Source: Candidatus Nitrosopelagicus sp. (GTDB taxonomy: Archaea; Thermoproteota; Nitrososphaeria; Nitrososphaerales; Nitrosopumilaceae). Taken from it: a stretch of 35,386 nt of DNA. The stretch covers positions 1 through 35,386 of the forward strand of contig JAKUOP010000009.1 of the NCBI GenBank assembly GCA_022450565.1. The letters are read 5' to 3'. The translations under genes were made by a program, and so were the position numbers. The notes below the pieces were generated by a model. The model did not search any database. It was not told where the DNA came from and worked only from the letters and a program-made list of their open reading frames with translations. Numbering within the stretch: position 1 is the stretch's first letter; every line of letters starts with the position of its first letter. Shown here piece after piece: positions 22,412-30,820 of this stretch.

Positions 22412-24913
22412 ATGTCATTGATTTCAAAAATTAACTATGATTTAATATTCGAACCACTTTTTAGTAATTTTACATTTAATGGAAAAGAGATTATTTCATT
22501 TACTGCATCAAAACCAATTAAGACTCTTAAATTAAATTCTGCCGAATTAAAAATCAAAAAATGTTACATAATTAAGAATGGAAAAACAATACACACCAAG
22601 TACAACATTGACGAAAAAAAAGAGGAACTAAGCATCACTCCAGAAAAAAAAATCAATGGTAAAGTAAAATTATGCATTGAGTTTACGGGAACTTTAAATG
22701 ATCGCCTATTAGGATTTTACAGAAGTCAGTACAAGGACAAAGCTGGTAAGAAGAAATACCTTGCTACTACACAGTTTGAGGCTGCTGATGCAAGACGAGC
22801 TTTCCCATGTTGGGATGAACCTGCTGTTAAAGCAACATTTGATGTATCACTAATTGTCGATAAAACACTTTCTGCCATTTCTAACATGCCACAAAAAACT
22901 AAAAAGAAATTTGGTACCAAAACATTAGTCGAATTTGAGCGAACGCCAGTAATGTCAACATACCTGCTTTACCTCGGTGTAGGTGAATTTGAATTTCTAG
23001 AAACGAAATTACGAAACATTAAGATCAGAGTTGTTACAACTAGAGGAAAGAAAAGTAATGCTAAACTATCTTTAGAACTCACAAAGAAATTTCTTGGAGA
23101 GTATGAAAAATATTTTGGAATTAAATATCCATTACCCAAATTGGACATGCTTGCGATACCAGATTTTGCAGCAGGTGCAATGGAGAATTGGGGTGCAATA
23201 ACATTTCGTGAGACAATCTTACTTTATGATCCAAAAACATCGTCTACTAGAACTAAACAATACATCGCCGAAGTAATATCACATGAGATAGCACATCAGT
23301 GGTTTGGAAATTTAGTGACAATGAAATGGTGGAATGATTTGTGGCTAAACGAGAGTTTTGCAACATTCATGGCAACAAAAATAGTTGACAGATTCTATCC
23401 CGAGTGGGATTACTGGGACCAGTTTCTTGACGATGCAATGAGTACAGCAATGAGCTTGGATGCATTAAAAACATCACATCCTATTGATGTTAAGGTAAAT
23501 CATCCATCAGAAATTCGTGAGATTTTTGATTCCATTTCTTACGATAAAGGCGGATGCATACTTAGAATGCTTGAACATTTTGTGGGAGAGAAAAATTTCC
23601 AAAAAGGTCTTCAGAAATATCTAACAAAGCATCAATATGATAATGCGCAAGGAAGTGACTTGTGGAATGCAATAGGGCAAGTCGCTAAACAACCAATTGA
23701 TAAAATGATGAAGACATGGATTAATCAAGTAGGTTTCCCATTATTAGAAGTTAAAAGAAATGCATCCACACTAACCTTGAAACAATCTAGGTTCTTACTT
23801 GAAGGTGATAAAAATCCATCCAAAAAAACTTGGTCTATTCCACTAGTAATTGAAGAGGGTAATCAAAGAATGAAGAAACTCATGACGAAAAAATCTGAGA
23901 AAATACATTTAAAAAATAAAGACAGGAATTTCATCATAAATTCCGGCAGAACAGGTTTTTACAGGGTTCAATATGACAAGGAAACGCTTGAAAATTTTTC
24001 ATTATTAATTGATGAAAAAATCCTAGACTATGTTGATCGTTGGAGTCTTCAGAATGATTATTTTGCACAAGCTGTTTCTGGAAAAAAGAACATTCAGGAA
24101 TACCTAGACTTTACCAGTGCATATTATGATGAAGATAACTACATTTCATCATTAAGCTTGGCACATAATTTGTATTCACTCTACATTTTAGCACGCAAAG
24201 AAAAATTCTCTGATGAGTTACGGCAGTATGCCATTAACTTCTTGGGAATAATATTTGATCGACTGGGCTGGGATAAAAAGAAGAATGAGCCTCACACAGA
24301 TTCATTGTTGAGAAGTTTTGCAATTGTTGGTATGGGCAAACTCGGTGATAACCAGATTATTTCAGATGCAGAAATGCGTTTTAAGAATTATTTGAATGAT
24401 AAAAATAGTTTACCTGCCGATCTTCAGGAAGCAGTATTTACTCTGGTTGCATGGAATGGAAATGAGAAATTACATACAAAATTTATCACACTTTTCAAAA
24501 AGGCAAACTCACAGGAAGAAAAACTGCGATTTCTTGGTGCAATGTGTAGTTTTAGACAGAAAAAGCTGTTACTGAAGACACTCCAATTTACATTGGGACC
24601 TGACGTACGTTCACAAAACATTCAACTTCCTATAATGAGAATTAATTCAAACATTTATGGCAAAGAATTCATGTGGCCTTGGTTAAAAAACAATTGGAAA
24701 AAAATTCTCAAAAAGGCAGGCAGGGGTAATCCATTATTAAAAAGAGTAGTTGAAAGTATTGGAAACATTCTAGACGCAGGTCAAGAAAAGGAAGTTAGAA
24801 AATTCTTCAAAGATAACCCAGTGCAGGGAACAGAAATGACATTAGAGCAAATGCTTGAACGAGTTAGAATACACTCAAATTTTCTTAAATCATTGAAAAA
24901 AGAATTTACATAG
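22412..24913 (+). CDS. M1 family zinc aminopeptidase (tricorn-factor/PepN-like)
   Basis: This cytoplasmic metallo-aminopeptidase probably trims peptides released by the proteasome. The 833-residue protein has the N-terminal beta domain with QFEAADARRAFPCWDEPAVK (121-140). The substrate-binding GAMENWG follows (255-261), then the zinc site HEIAHQWFGN (His291, Glu292, His295) with the third ligand Glu314 in NESFA. The catalytic Tyr region SYDKGG is present, and a C-terminal helical domain closes the active site. All key residues are present, and length is typical of tricorn-interacting factor F2/F3-like enzymes. There is no signal peptide. The next gene starts on the base after the stop, so the two are co-transcribed. 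Confidence 0.95.
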   Translation: MSLISKINYDLIFEPLFSNFTFNGKEIISFTASKPIKTLKLNSAELKIKKCYIIKNGKTIHTKYNIDEKKEELSITPEKKINGKVKLCIEFTGTLNDRLLGFYRSQYKDKAGKKKYLATTQFEAADARRAFPCWDEPAVKATFDVSLIVDKTLSAISNMPQKTKKKFGTKTLVEFERTPVMSTYLLYLGVGEFEFLETKLRNIKIRVVTTRGKKSNAKLSLELTKKFLGEYEKYFGIKYPLPKLDMLAIPDFAAGAMENWGAITFRETILLYDPKTSSTRTKQYIAEVISHEIAHQWFGNLVTMKWWNDLWLNESFATFMATKIVDRFYPEWDYWDQFLDDAMSTAMSLDALKTSHPIDVKVNHPSEIREIFDSISYDKGGCILRMLEHFVGEKNFQKGLQKYLTKHQYDNAQGSDLWNAIGQVAKQPIDKMMKTWINQVGFPLLEVKRNASTLTLKQSRFLLEGDKNPSKKTWSIPLVIEEGNQRMKKLMTKKSEKIHLKNKDRNFIINSGRTGFYRVQYDKETLENFSLLIDEKILDYVDRWSLQNDYFAQAVSGKKNIQEYLDFTSAYYDEDNYISSLSLAHNLYSLYILARKEKFSDELRQYAINFLGIIFDRLGWDKKKNEPHTDSLLRSFAIVGMGKLGDNQIISDAEMRFKNYLNDKNSLPADLQEAVFTLVAWNGNEKLHTKFITLFKKANSQEEKLRFLGAMCSFRQKKLLLKTLQFTLGPDVRSQNIQLPIMRINSNIYGKEFMWPWLKNNWKKILKKAGRGNPLLKRVVESIGNILDAGQEKEVRKFFKDNPVQGTEMTLEQMLERVRIHSNFLKSLKKEFT

Positions 24914-25357
24914 ATGTCACAAATAAGAAAAAAAACAAATGTATTGATCATAATAGTTGTTTTAGGGGTACTAGCAATAGTTATAGGAAATATTTCTGAT
25001 TGGAGCGACATATCATATTTAGACAGTGCAGTGATTCTAGAGCATGTTGAATTAAACGCAGTTTTTCTAGAGAGTGATAATGTAATAGAAGTATCATTCC
25101 ATGACAATACTAACAATAGTAAATCTGCAATACTGGAAATCTTGGGTATGGATGTAACATATCACAAAGAATACAAATTTAACAGTGATTCGAGTTTTGT
25201 AGAAAAAATTCCTTTGGAAGAAATTCCAAAGTATGGGTGGAAAACAATCCCTGTAACATTAGAAATTCAACATTCAGAATTCGGTAAGATTGGCTTGAAA
25301 ACTGAAATCCATGAACCTGAACACCCCAAACCCAAAATCATAGTTGAGGAAAAATAA
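24914..25357 (+). CDS. Membrane-anchored extracellular protein, unknown function
   Basis: In this 147-residue protein a basic start (MSQIRKKT) is followed by a hydrophobic segment (about 9-27, VLIIIVVLGVLAIVIGNI). The rest is a probably extracellular beta-rich domain (about 45-135, with VELNAVFLESDNVIEVSFHD and KTIPVTLEIQHSEFGKIG). The C-terminal stretch is charged and Pro-rich (EPEHPKPKIIVEEK). It begins directly after the aminopeptidase stop codon with no spacer, so expression is coupled. A functional link is not obvious because the peptidase lacks a signal. It is convergent with the SRPBCC gene, zero gap. Confidence 0.75.
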   Translation: MSQIRKKTNVLIIIVVLGVLAIVIGNISDWSDISYLDSAVILEHVELNAVFLESDNVIEVSFHDNTNNSKSAILEILGMDVTYHKEYKFNSDSSFVEKIPLEEIPKYGWKTIPVTLEIQHSEFGKIGLKTEIHEPEHPKPKIIVEEK

Positions 25358-25801
25358 TTATTTTTCCATACTGGCCTTTAGATTTTTCAGTGACAGTGTA
25401 TAGAAGTTTGATAACAATTCAACAAAATCATTGAATTCTTTTTTCCCCATCAGATCACTTGAAAAAAATGATTCCCATTCAATTTTTACCATATTTTTTT
25501 CCTTTGATATGGAAATTGTTGCGTGATATCCTCTTAAAGGAAGCCCAGAAGTTGCGATATATGAGAAATATTTTTTTGGTCTCCATCCAACGATTGTTTC
25601 CTCAACATTGGTTCCATCCATAAATGAGATTTTTCGCCTTGCACCAATTCCACGTTTTTTATTTGATGCAAATTTTGATGATTTAATTCCCTCAAGCCAG
25701 TTTAATTGAGCGATTCTGCTTAATACATTCCATGCTTTATCAGGTTCAGTTGAAATTCTTATTGATTTTTTCAGTGTACCAGAATGATAGTTTTTTTCCA
25801 T
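25358..25801 (-). CDS. SRPBCC (START/Bet v1-like) family protein
   Basis: This 147-residue protein has the polyketide-cyclase/SRPBCC pattern. It has an N-terminal strand KKSIRISTEPDKAWNVLSR, then WLEGIKSSKFASNKKRGIGA and RRKISFMDGTNVEETIVGW. It also has the strand set GYHATISISKEKNMVKIEWES and a long C-terminal helix. Such proteins form a cavity that binds a hydrophobic ligand; here the ligand is unknown. ATG at 25801 is chosen because a TATA-like ATTATTAATT (25821-25830, minus strand) sits about 25 bp before it. The longer frame to 25861 would run through that promoter. Confidence 0.85.
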   Translation of the reverse strand: MEKNYHSGTLKKSIRISTEPDKAWNVLSRIAQLNWLEGIKSSKFASNKKRGIGARRKISFMDGTNVEETIVGWRPKKYFSYIATSGLPLRGYHATISISKEKNMVKIEWESFFSSDLMGKKEFNDFVELLSNFYTLSLKNLKASMEK

Positions 25802-25820
25802 GGGAAATCTATCACACACT

Positions 25821-25830
25821 ATTATTAATT
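25821..25830 (-). promoter_or_regulatory. TATA-like box for the SRPBCC gene
   Basis: The AT-rich ATTATTAATT (plus-strand reading) is centred about 25 bp upstream of the minus-strand ATG 25801. A second box (ATTTAATC, 25852-25859, plus strand) serves the divergent gene at 25882. Confidence 0.45.
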
Positions 25831-25881
25831 TCATACAATTATTTCTAAAACATTTAATCATGGATAACTAGAATCATCATT

Positions 25882-27174
25882 ATGGTATTTGGATGGGGTA
25901 AAAAGAAAGATGCTATTGTTGATGATGCAATTGAACCTGTAGCAACATCAAGCACAGAAATTACACTGGAAGAAATTCCACAGATACTTGATGATGTAAA
26001 AAATTTAAGGGGAAAAACATTGATTGCTGAAATTAGATCATTTAGAAATAAGATTGACTCTGATAGAAAAAATTTACTTTCGATTGCAAATGAACTAAAA
26101 AATGATAATTTAAAAACCGACGATATTGACATTCATTTAAAAATTCTCGTGAATAGAGGAAAATCAGAAGTGATTTCAACAATACAAAGAGAATTTCAAA
26201 CTTCTTTCGCTGAAATTAATTCACTGAATGATGTATTTGAATTTGAAAAAAAAGCAACAAAGGCAATAAAAAAAGTTGGTGATGTTTTAGGTAAACATAC
26301 GCGAGTAATCCATATTTTTGCAAGAAAGTATGCAAAAAAATTAAAAGTTGATCTGGAAGTTCGTAGTAGTTATTTGAAAGAAGTACAAGAATTGGTATCA
26401 AATTATAAAGCAAATCAAGAGTTTTTATCCATTATTAATCAAAACATTGAAAAGATTTCTACCACTAGAGAAGACATTACTAAACAGAATAAGCGAAGAA
26501 TTGAATTACAAAACTCATTTGAGCAAGAATCTGTAAAATTTGAAGAGTTGACTAAGAAATATGATGAATTCATATCATCATCGGAATATGATGAATACAT
26601 ATCCAATAAATCCAAATTAGATGGTTTAGACGCAGAAGAAAAAAAAATCAGATATCGTATAGATGATTATTTTGTTAGGATTTCAAGACCATTAAACAAG
26701 TATGTTCATATTTCATCTCTTGATAAACCATTAAAAATCCTAAATGAGAAATTACTAGTTTCATTATATGACAATCTTACTGAAACTTCAAGCTCTGATA
26801 TAATCACAATTTTAGACTCTGTGCAAGCAGCAATTTCTTCAGGTTCAATATCTGTAAAAGATACTGAGAAATCTATTGAGCAAATAAAAAACATAAAGCA
26901 GACATTACCTAGTATGATTAAAGAAAAAACTGATTTTTATCAGAATAAGTCAATCTATTTTGAAAATCTAAAAAAATTTGATATTGAAGGTTTCAATGCA
27001 TGTAAATCAGGAATAAAAAAAGCTGAAGATGAAATTTCTAATATTGAATCAAAGCAATCTATGCTAGATAAACAAATTGAGGAAAATGACGCTCTAATTT
27101 TGAACACCTTCTTTACGCTTGAAACTAATTTGAAGAGTGCATCATCGGTTTCATACAAAATTATCACTGAATGA
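25882..27174 (+). CDS. Long coiled-coil protein, unknown function
   Basis: This 430-residue protein begins MVFGWGKKKDAIVDD, then is almost wholly helical with heptad-like patterns. Coiled coils are likely at about 40-90, 170-265 and 345-410 (for example NKRRIELQNSFEQESVKFEE). The region around 265-300 (YRIDDYFVRISRPLNKYVHI) is more globular. No membrane segment, nuclease or ATPase motif is present. The short N-terminal FGWGKKK peptide recalls leader sequences of some archaeal and bacterial membrane-associated coiled coils; that is only resemblance. It is the first gene of a tight same-strand cluster, and the JAMM protease starts 2 bp after its stop. It is likely a scaffold or substrate-binding partner of that protease, by context. 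Confidence 0.78.
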   Translation: MVFGWGKKKDAIVDDAIEPVATSSTEITLEEIPQILDDVKNLRGKTLIAEIRSFRNKIDSDRKNLLSIANELKNDNLKTDDIDIHLKILVNRGKSEVISTIQREFQTSFAEINSLNDVFEFEKKATKAIKKVGDVLGKHTRVIHIFARKYAKKLKVDLEVRSSYLKEVQELVSNYKANQEFLSIINQNIEKISTTREDITKQNKRRIELQNSFEQESVKFEELTKKYDEFISSSEYDEYISNKSKLDGLDAEEKKIRYRIDDYFVRISRPLNKYVHISSLDKPLKILNEKLLVSLYDNLTETSSSDIITILDSVQAAISSGSISVKDTEKSIEQIKNIKQTLPSMIKEKTDFYQNKSIYFENLKKFDIEGFNACKSGIKKAEDEISNIESKQSMLDKQIEENDALILNTFFTLETNLKSASSVSYKIITE

Positions 27175-27175
27175 T

Positions 27176-27577
27176 ATGCTGTTCAAACAAAAAAAATCAG
27201 AGCGTAAGGTAATAGTACAAAATGACGTAAAAGACGGAATTATTTCGTATTGTAAGATGAATCACCCAGATGAGATGGTTTTGATCCTTAAGGGCAAATC
27301 AAAAAATTCAGTTATGAGGATAGATGGACTTGTAATCCCACCATTTTCTCATACTGGACCAACATTTGCTGGGTTTCCATCATCGTTTCTTCCGTTGGAT
27401 CTAAGTTATATCGGAATGGTTCATTCACATCCTACTGGCTCTGAGGAGCCTTCATTGGAAGATCTGAACAATTTTTTTGGACTTGTTTCACTAATTGTCA
27501 AGTCACCTTACAAAGATGAGGACATTTTTGCATGGGATAGTAATGGAAATTCAATCCCTCTCACTTTTTCTGATTAG
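27176..27577 (+). CDS. JAMM/MPN+ metalloprotease domain protein
   Basis: This 133-residue protein is a single JAB1/MPN/Mov34 domain with every catalytic element: Glu33 (HPDEMVLILKGK), then His83-Ser-His85, Ser93 and Asp96 in HSHPTGSEEPSLED. This is the JAMM signature HxH-x7-S-x2-D. JAMM enzymes cleave isopeptide bonds of ubiquitin-like proteins such as archaeal SAMPs, or act in sulfur-carrier processing. No ubiquitin-like gene with a C-terminal Gly-Gly is present in the window. ATG 27176 follows the coiled-coil stop by one base, so translation is coupled. A longer frame from 27137 overlaps the previous gene and is not preferred. Confidence 0.9.
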   Translation: MLFKQKKSERKVIVQNDVKDGIISYCKMNHPDEMVLILKGKSKNSVMRIDGLVIPPFSHTGPTFAGFPSSFLPLDLSYIGMVHSHPTGSEEPSLEDLNNFFGLVSLIVKSPYKDEDIFAWDSNGNSIPLTFSD

Positions 27578-27641
27578 ATTGAGTTTAACGAGAGAATTTT
27601 TGAACAAACCTTATATTCTTTTTAAAACAAAATTACATATC

Positions 27642-27980
27642 TTGATTAATTACAAATCTTATTTGATATTTCTCTTTGCATCATTAGCTGTAAGCATAGG
27701 ACTGCAAATGGTTTTGCCTTTTCCATATGGTTTAGGTGCTGCACTAGCGTTGTTTATTGCATTTCCACTAATTCTTAGACGCAGAATGATGAATAGAATG
27801 CGTGGTGGATACGGCGGCAGTGGTTCAGGTTCAGGTTCTGGTGGTGGTTTTGGTGGCTTGTTTGGTCAAAACTCAGATAATTCATCAAAGATAAAATATG
27901 AATGTCTAGTCTGCCATAAAATCTACAATGCACGTGAATGTCCACGTTGTGGCTCATCAATGAAACGAGCAATGTTCTAG
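27642..27980 (+). CDS. Membrane protein with Gly/Ser linker and C-terminal zinc ribbon
   Basis: This 112-residue protein has two hydrophobic segments (about 6-26 and 30-46), the basic stop RRRMMNRMR, and a flexible Gly/Ser-rich linker (about 55-73). A cytoplasmic zinc ribbon ends the protein, with ligands Cys88, Cys91, Cys100 and Cys103 (YECLVC and ECPRC). The start is taken as TTG at 27642, just before the first membrane span. A TATA-like TTTTTAAAAC lies about 20 bp upstream, and longer frames overlap the JAMM gene. It is third in the cluster with the coiled-coil and JAMM genes and might anchor them to the membrane; that is inference. Confidence 0.75.
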   Translation: MINYKSYLIFLFASLAVSIGLQMVLPFPYGLGAALALFIAFPLILRRRMMNRMRGGYGGSGSGSGSGGGFGGLFGQNSDNSSKIKYECLVCHKIYNARECPRCGSSMKRAMF

Positions 27981-27988
27981 TAATATCA

Positions 27989-28321
27989 ATGTCACAAACA
28001 GATTTAGCATTAGACACCATTCGTAAAAAGGTCATTTATCAAAATACAATCGATACATGGATCGCAGTATGTTATGAAAAAGATATAGACTGGTATGAAA
28101 TAGAAAATTATAAAAAATTTGTATCTTATTTGTTAGAACACGACATAAAAATGAAAAAATTCCCTCTATGTATAAAGGAATCAGGTGGTATGTATGAAAG
28201 GGGAAAGGATAAGACAAAATTTGCTGAAGATTTATCACAGCTAACTGAAGAAAATGCTGCGGCATATACAATTAAACTGTCTGATGATGTTGTAAACACT
28301 ATAAGAAATTTTATAGTTTAA
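27989..28321 (+). CDS. Small hypothetical protein, last gene of the JAMM cluster
   Basis: This 110-residue soluble protein is of unknown family. It is mixed alpha/beta, with a Trp/Tyr-rich section (DTWIAVCYEKDIDWYEIENY) and a Gly-Gly-containing loop (CIKESGGMYERGKDK). A C-terminal helical part ends DDVVNTIRNFIV. The GG is internal, so it is not a ubiquitin-like tail. ATG 27989 lies 8 bp after the zinc-ribbon stop. It is convergent with the ABC permease gene, with no gap between stops. Confidence 0.7.
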   Translation: MSQTDLALDTIRKKVIYQNTIDTWIAVCYEKDIDWYEIENYKKFVSYLLEHDIKMKKFPLCIKESGGMYERGKDKTKFAEDLSQLTEENAAAYTIKLSDDVVNTIRNFIV

Positions 28322-29680
28322 TCATCTTTTTAATTTTGGATTTACAATTGTGTCAAGTGCATTACCTATAAAGACAAATGCTAAACCTGTTATTGCAATT
28401 AACAATCCAGGTGGAACGATCCACCACCAAAAGCCTTGTGCTGCAGCACCATATGTATTAGCATCATGTAGTATCTGACCCCATGTTGGAAATGATGGGT
28501 CGCCAAGTCCAAGAAAGCTTAATCCTGCTTCAGTGGTTATTGCAGCAGGCACCGAAATAGCAATACTTGCAAAGACATAAGGGAGCATTTGAGGTATAAT
28601 ATGCCTAAAGATAATTTTCGAGTCTTTTTGGCCCATCAGTTTTGCTGCTTCTACATACTGCCTCGTTTTTATCTGCAAGGACATACTCCTAGAGACTTTA
28701 GCAATACCAACCCAACTAAAGATCATCAAAAATCCAATCATAAGAAAAATACTATTGCTTATTGTCACTGCTAGAATTATTAAAAAAGGCAATGCAGGTA
28801 ATGCATAGATGACATCATTAAATCGCATCATTGCCTCATCTGTTTTTTTTCCTTTGTAACCAGAATAAACTCCATAGATTAACCCAACAATTACCGAACC
28901 AATTGAGACAGAAATTCCGATAAACAGTGCTAACGGTGTTCCCCATAAGAGACCTATTGCAAGATCTCTGCGTAATTCATCAGTACCCATTGCACCAAAA
29001 GCTTTTCCACCAATAATTAGGCGTGAATCAATAAATTCAGTTTGGAATTCCTTGTTAAACACATTAACTACAAATACATACTCACCATTGAGAATCTCTC
29101 GTGTTGCTTGATTTGAAAAAATCATATCCGTTGAATTCAGTCCATTAATTTCAAACTGATACAAATTAGATTGCATTAAAATATTTTTTCTTAATAAATC
29201 ATCAGCAGAAAAAATCCTTTGTTCATAGTTTGTTAATTCTGTTGAGTGTGGTATTGATGTATGTATTAGCTCCAAAATTGTTCCATCTGGTTTAATAACA
29301 ATAATTTCTAACAGCGGAGAACCAGTATATTCCAAGTTAAAATTATACATGAAGTCACTAGGAAAATCACCAAATTCATAGTTGAACCTGAATTGATTTG
29401 ATGTTAAAAAAATTTCATCGTTTTGATTAGTAATGTTTTCTGGAACAAGAATTTTATGTTCAGGAATTTTTTCCAACATAAACAAATTAACCCAACTTGG
29501 AACTGAAGTTTTTGGGTACGAAACCCATTTCTCAGGATTATTCCAATTTTGAAATGTTTCTGAAGGGATTGAAATTATAGCAAAAATTGATACTGCAAAA
29601 AGTATTAACAAAATAAAAATACCAGCAATTCCTATTTTGCTTCGAAGAAATTCATTTTTTATGTCTGCCGAAGTGTTCAT
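28322..29680 (-). CDS. Oligopeptide/dipeptide ABC transporter permease, DppC type, with large extracellular insert
   Basis: This 452-residue protein is the second permease of a peptide/nickel-type ABC importer. After a first membrane span (about 15-36) comes an unusually long outside domain of about 170 residues (about 40-225). The canonical DppC core follows: AMGTDELRRDLAIGLLWGTP, several membrane spans, and the EAA loop EAAKLMGQKDSKIIFRHIIP, which contacts the ATPase. Typical DppC proteins are about 300 residues, so the extra domain accounts for the excess. It starts one base after the DppB stop (29682), so the two form one transcript. No ATPase or substrate-binding protein is in the window. 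Confidence 0.92.
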   Translation of the reverse strand: MNTSADIKNEFLRSKIGIAGIFILLILFAVSIFAIISIPSETFQNWNNPEKWVSYPKTSVPSWVNLFMLEKIPEHKILVPENITNQNDEIFLTSNQFRFNYEFGDFPSDFMYNFNLEYTGSPLLEIIVIKPDGTILELIHTSIPHSTELTNYEQRIFSADDLLRKNILMQSNLYQFEINGLNSTDMIFSNQATREILNGEYVFVVNVFNKEFQTEFIDSRLIIGGKAFGAMGTDELRRDLAIGLLWGTPLALFIGISVSIGSVIVGLIYGVYSGYKGKKTDEAMMRFNDVIYALPALPFLIILAVTISNSIFLMIGFLMIFSWVGIAKVSRSMSLQIKTRQYVEAAKLMGQKDSKIIFRHIIPQMLPYVFASIAISVPAAITTEAGLSFLGLGDPSFPTWGQILHDANTYGAAAQGFWWWIVPPGLLIAITGLAFVFIGNALDTIVNPKLKR

Positions 29681-29681
29681 T

Positions 29682-30737
29682 TTAACTTCCTCTCCTCACT
29701 CTAGGGTCAAAATAACCATATAGTAAATCTGCAACAAAAATACTGATCAAAAATAAAACTGTGAGAATGTATGTTGAACCAATTATTATTGGTAAGTCCA
29801 TTACTCCAATTGCATCGAAGTATAGTCTACCCATTCCAGGCCAGTCAAACACCGCCTCAGTTATTATTGCACCACCTAATGATCCTGATAAACTCAATGC
29901 AAGTATTGTCACAATAGGCGGAGCGGCATTTTTTAATGCGTGTTTGTAAATTATCTTTTTTTTACTAATACCCATTATTTTTTTTGCAGTAATGTAATCC
30001 TCTTGTAATACACCAACCATAAAATTTCTTACTAAATAGGCCCATGAACCAAATCCAATCATTGCAATTGTAATTAACGGAAGTGCCATGTGGTATAGCA
30101 AAGCTAGAATGTATCCTGGCTCACTCGAGTCTATGTTGGGTGTTGCTCTTGCGGGAAATATTTGATATACAAACGCAAACAGAAAAATCATTAACATTCC
30201 TATCCACCATACAGGGAAGCTGCTACTTACAATTGCAAATGTTGATGTGATTCTATCTGTAACAGATCCAATTTTGTTACTTGATGCTGCACCCAAAAAT
30301 ATTCCAATAATTGAGATAATTATAGTGGCAGTAGTGAATAGTAGAATTGTCCTTGGAATTTTTTCCATGAGAATATCACCTACATTTGACGAACCTGAAT
30401 CACTTGTCAAGAATGTTGCATTTCCAAAATCAAGAATTAGTATTTTATACATTGTCAGACCTACTCTTTGCGGCGAATACCATGGACTGTCCAAACCAAG
30501 AGTTTTGATGCGTTCATCTATTTTTTGTTGAATAAATGCTTCAAATTCTTCTGGATTTGTAAAACTTTCAGCTATTGAAGGGTTCTCAATAATTTCTGCA
30601 CGAACCTGAAACATTACACCCTGTTTCAGAATTACATCCATATTCGAGCCAACTAGTAAAACTGTCAAAAGTAATGTAATCATCAACACTCCAAACATTG
30701 TAGCCGCCCTTGTAGCTAGGTATCTTTTGAAACCCAA
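29682..30737 (-). CDS. Oligopeptide/dipeptide ABC transporter permease, DppB type
   Basis: This 351-residue permease partners the DppC-like protein downstream. It begins GFKRYLATRAATMFGV with a first membrane span. An outside loop of about 75 residues follows (with EEFEAFIQQKIDERIKTLGLD), then five more spans. The EAA loop reads DYITAKKIMGISKKKIIYKHALKNA, and the C-terminal DLLYGYFDPRVR is typical of DppB. The start is TTG at 30737. The promoter lies in the 83 bp region shared with the divergent HD-GNAT gene. The substrate is unknown; peptides, nickel or other small molecules are possible. Confidence 0.93.
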   Translation of the reverse strand: MGFKRYLATRAATMFGVLMITLLLTVLLVGSNMDVILKQGVMFQVRAEIIENPSIAESFTNPEEFEAFIQQKIDERIKTLGLDSPWYSPQRVGLTMYKILILDFGNATFLTSDSGSSNVGDILMEKIPRTILLFTTATIIISIIGIFLGAASSNKIGSVTDRITSTFAIVSSSFPVWWIGMLMIFLFAFVYQIFPARATPNIDSSEPGYILALLYHMALPLITIAMIGFGSWAYLVRNFMVGVLQEDYITAKKIMGISKKKIIYKHALKNAAPPIVTILALSLSGSLGGAIITEAVFDWPGMGRLYFDAIGVMDLPIIIGSTYILTVLFLISIFVADLLYGYFDPRVRRGS

Positions 30738-30790
30738 TGTTCTAAAATTAATAATTCAGTTTATAACTTATTTTCATCTAGAGAAAACAA

Positions 30791-30800
30791 CTTAAAAATA
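30791..30800 (+). promoter_or_regulatory. TATA-like box for the HD-GNAT gene
   Basis: CTTAAAAATA is centred about 25 bp before ATG 30821. Confidence 0.5.
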
Positions 30801-30820
30801 AGCTATTTGATCCGATCCTA

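Noticed and set aside
27495-27641. Longer N-terminus for the zinc-ribbon membrane protein
   Set aside because: It would overlap the JAMM gene and gives residues unlike a membrane-protein leader; TTG 27642 fits better.
27825-27870. GGTTCAGGTTC-like simple repeat as a mobile or CRISPR element
   Set aside because: It is short low-complexity DNA encoding the Gly/Ser linker.
27989-28321. Last gene of the JAMM cluster as a ubiquitin-like modifier
   Set aside because: It ends NFIV, with no C-terminal Gly-Gly; its GG is internal and the protein lacks a visible ubiquitin-like pattern.
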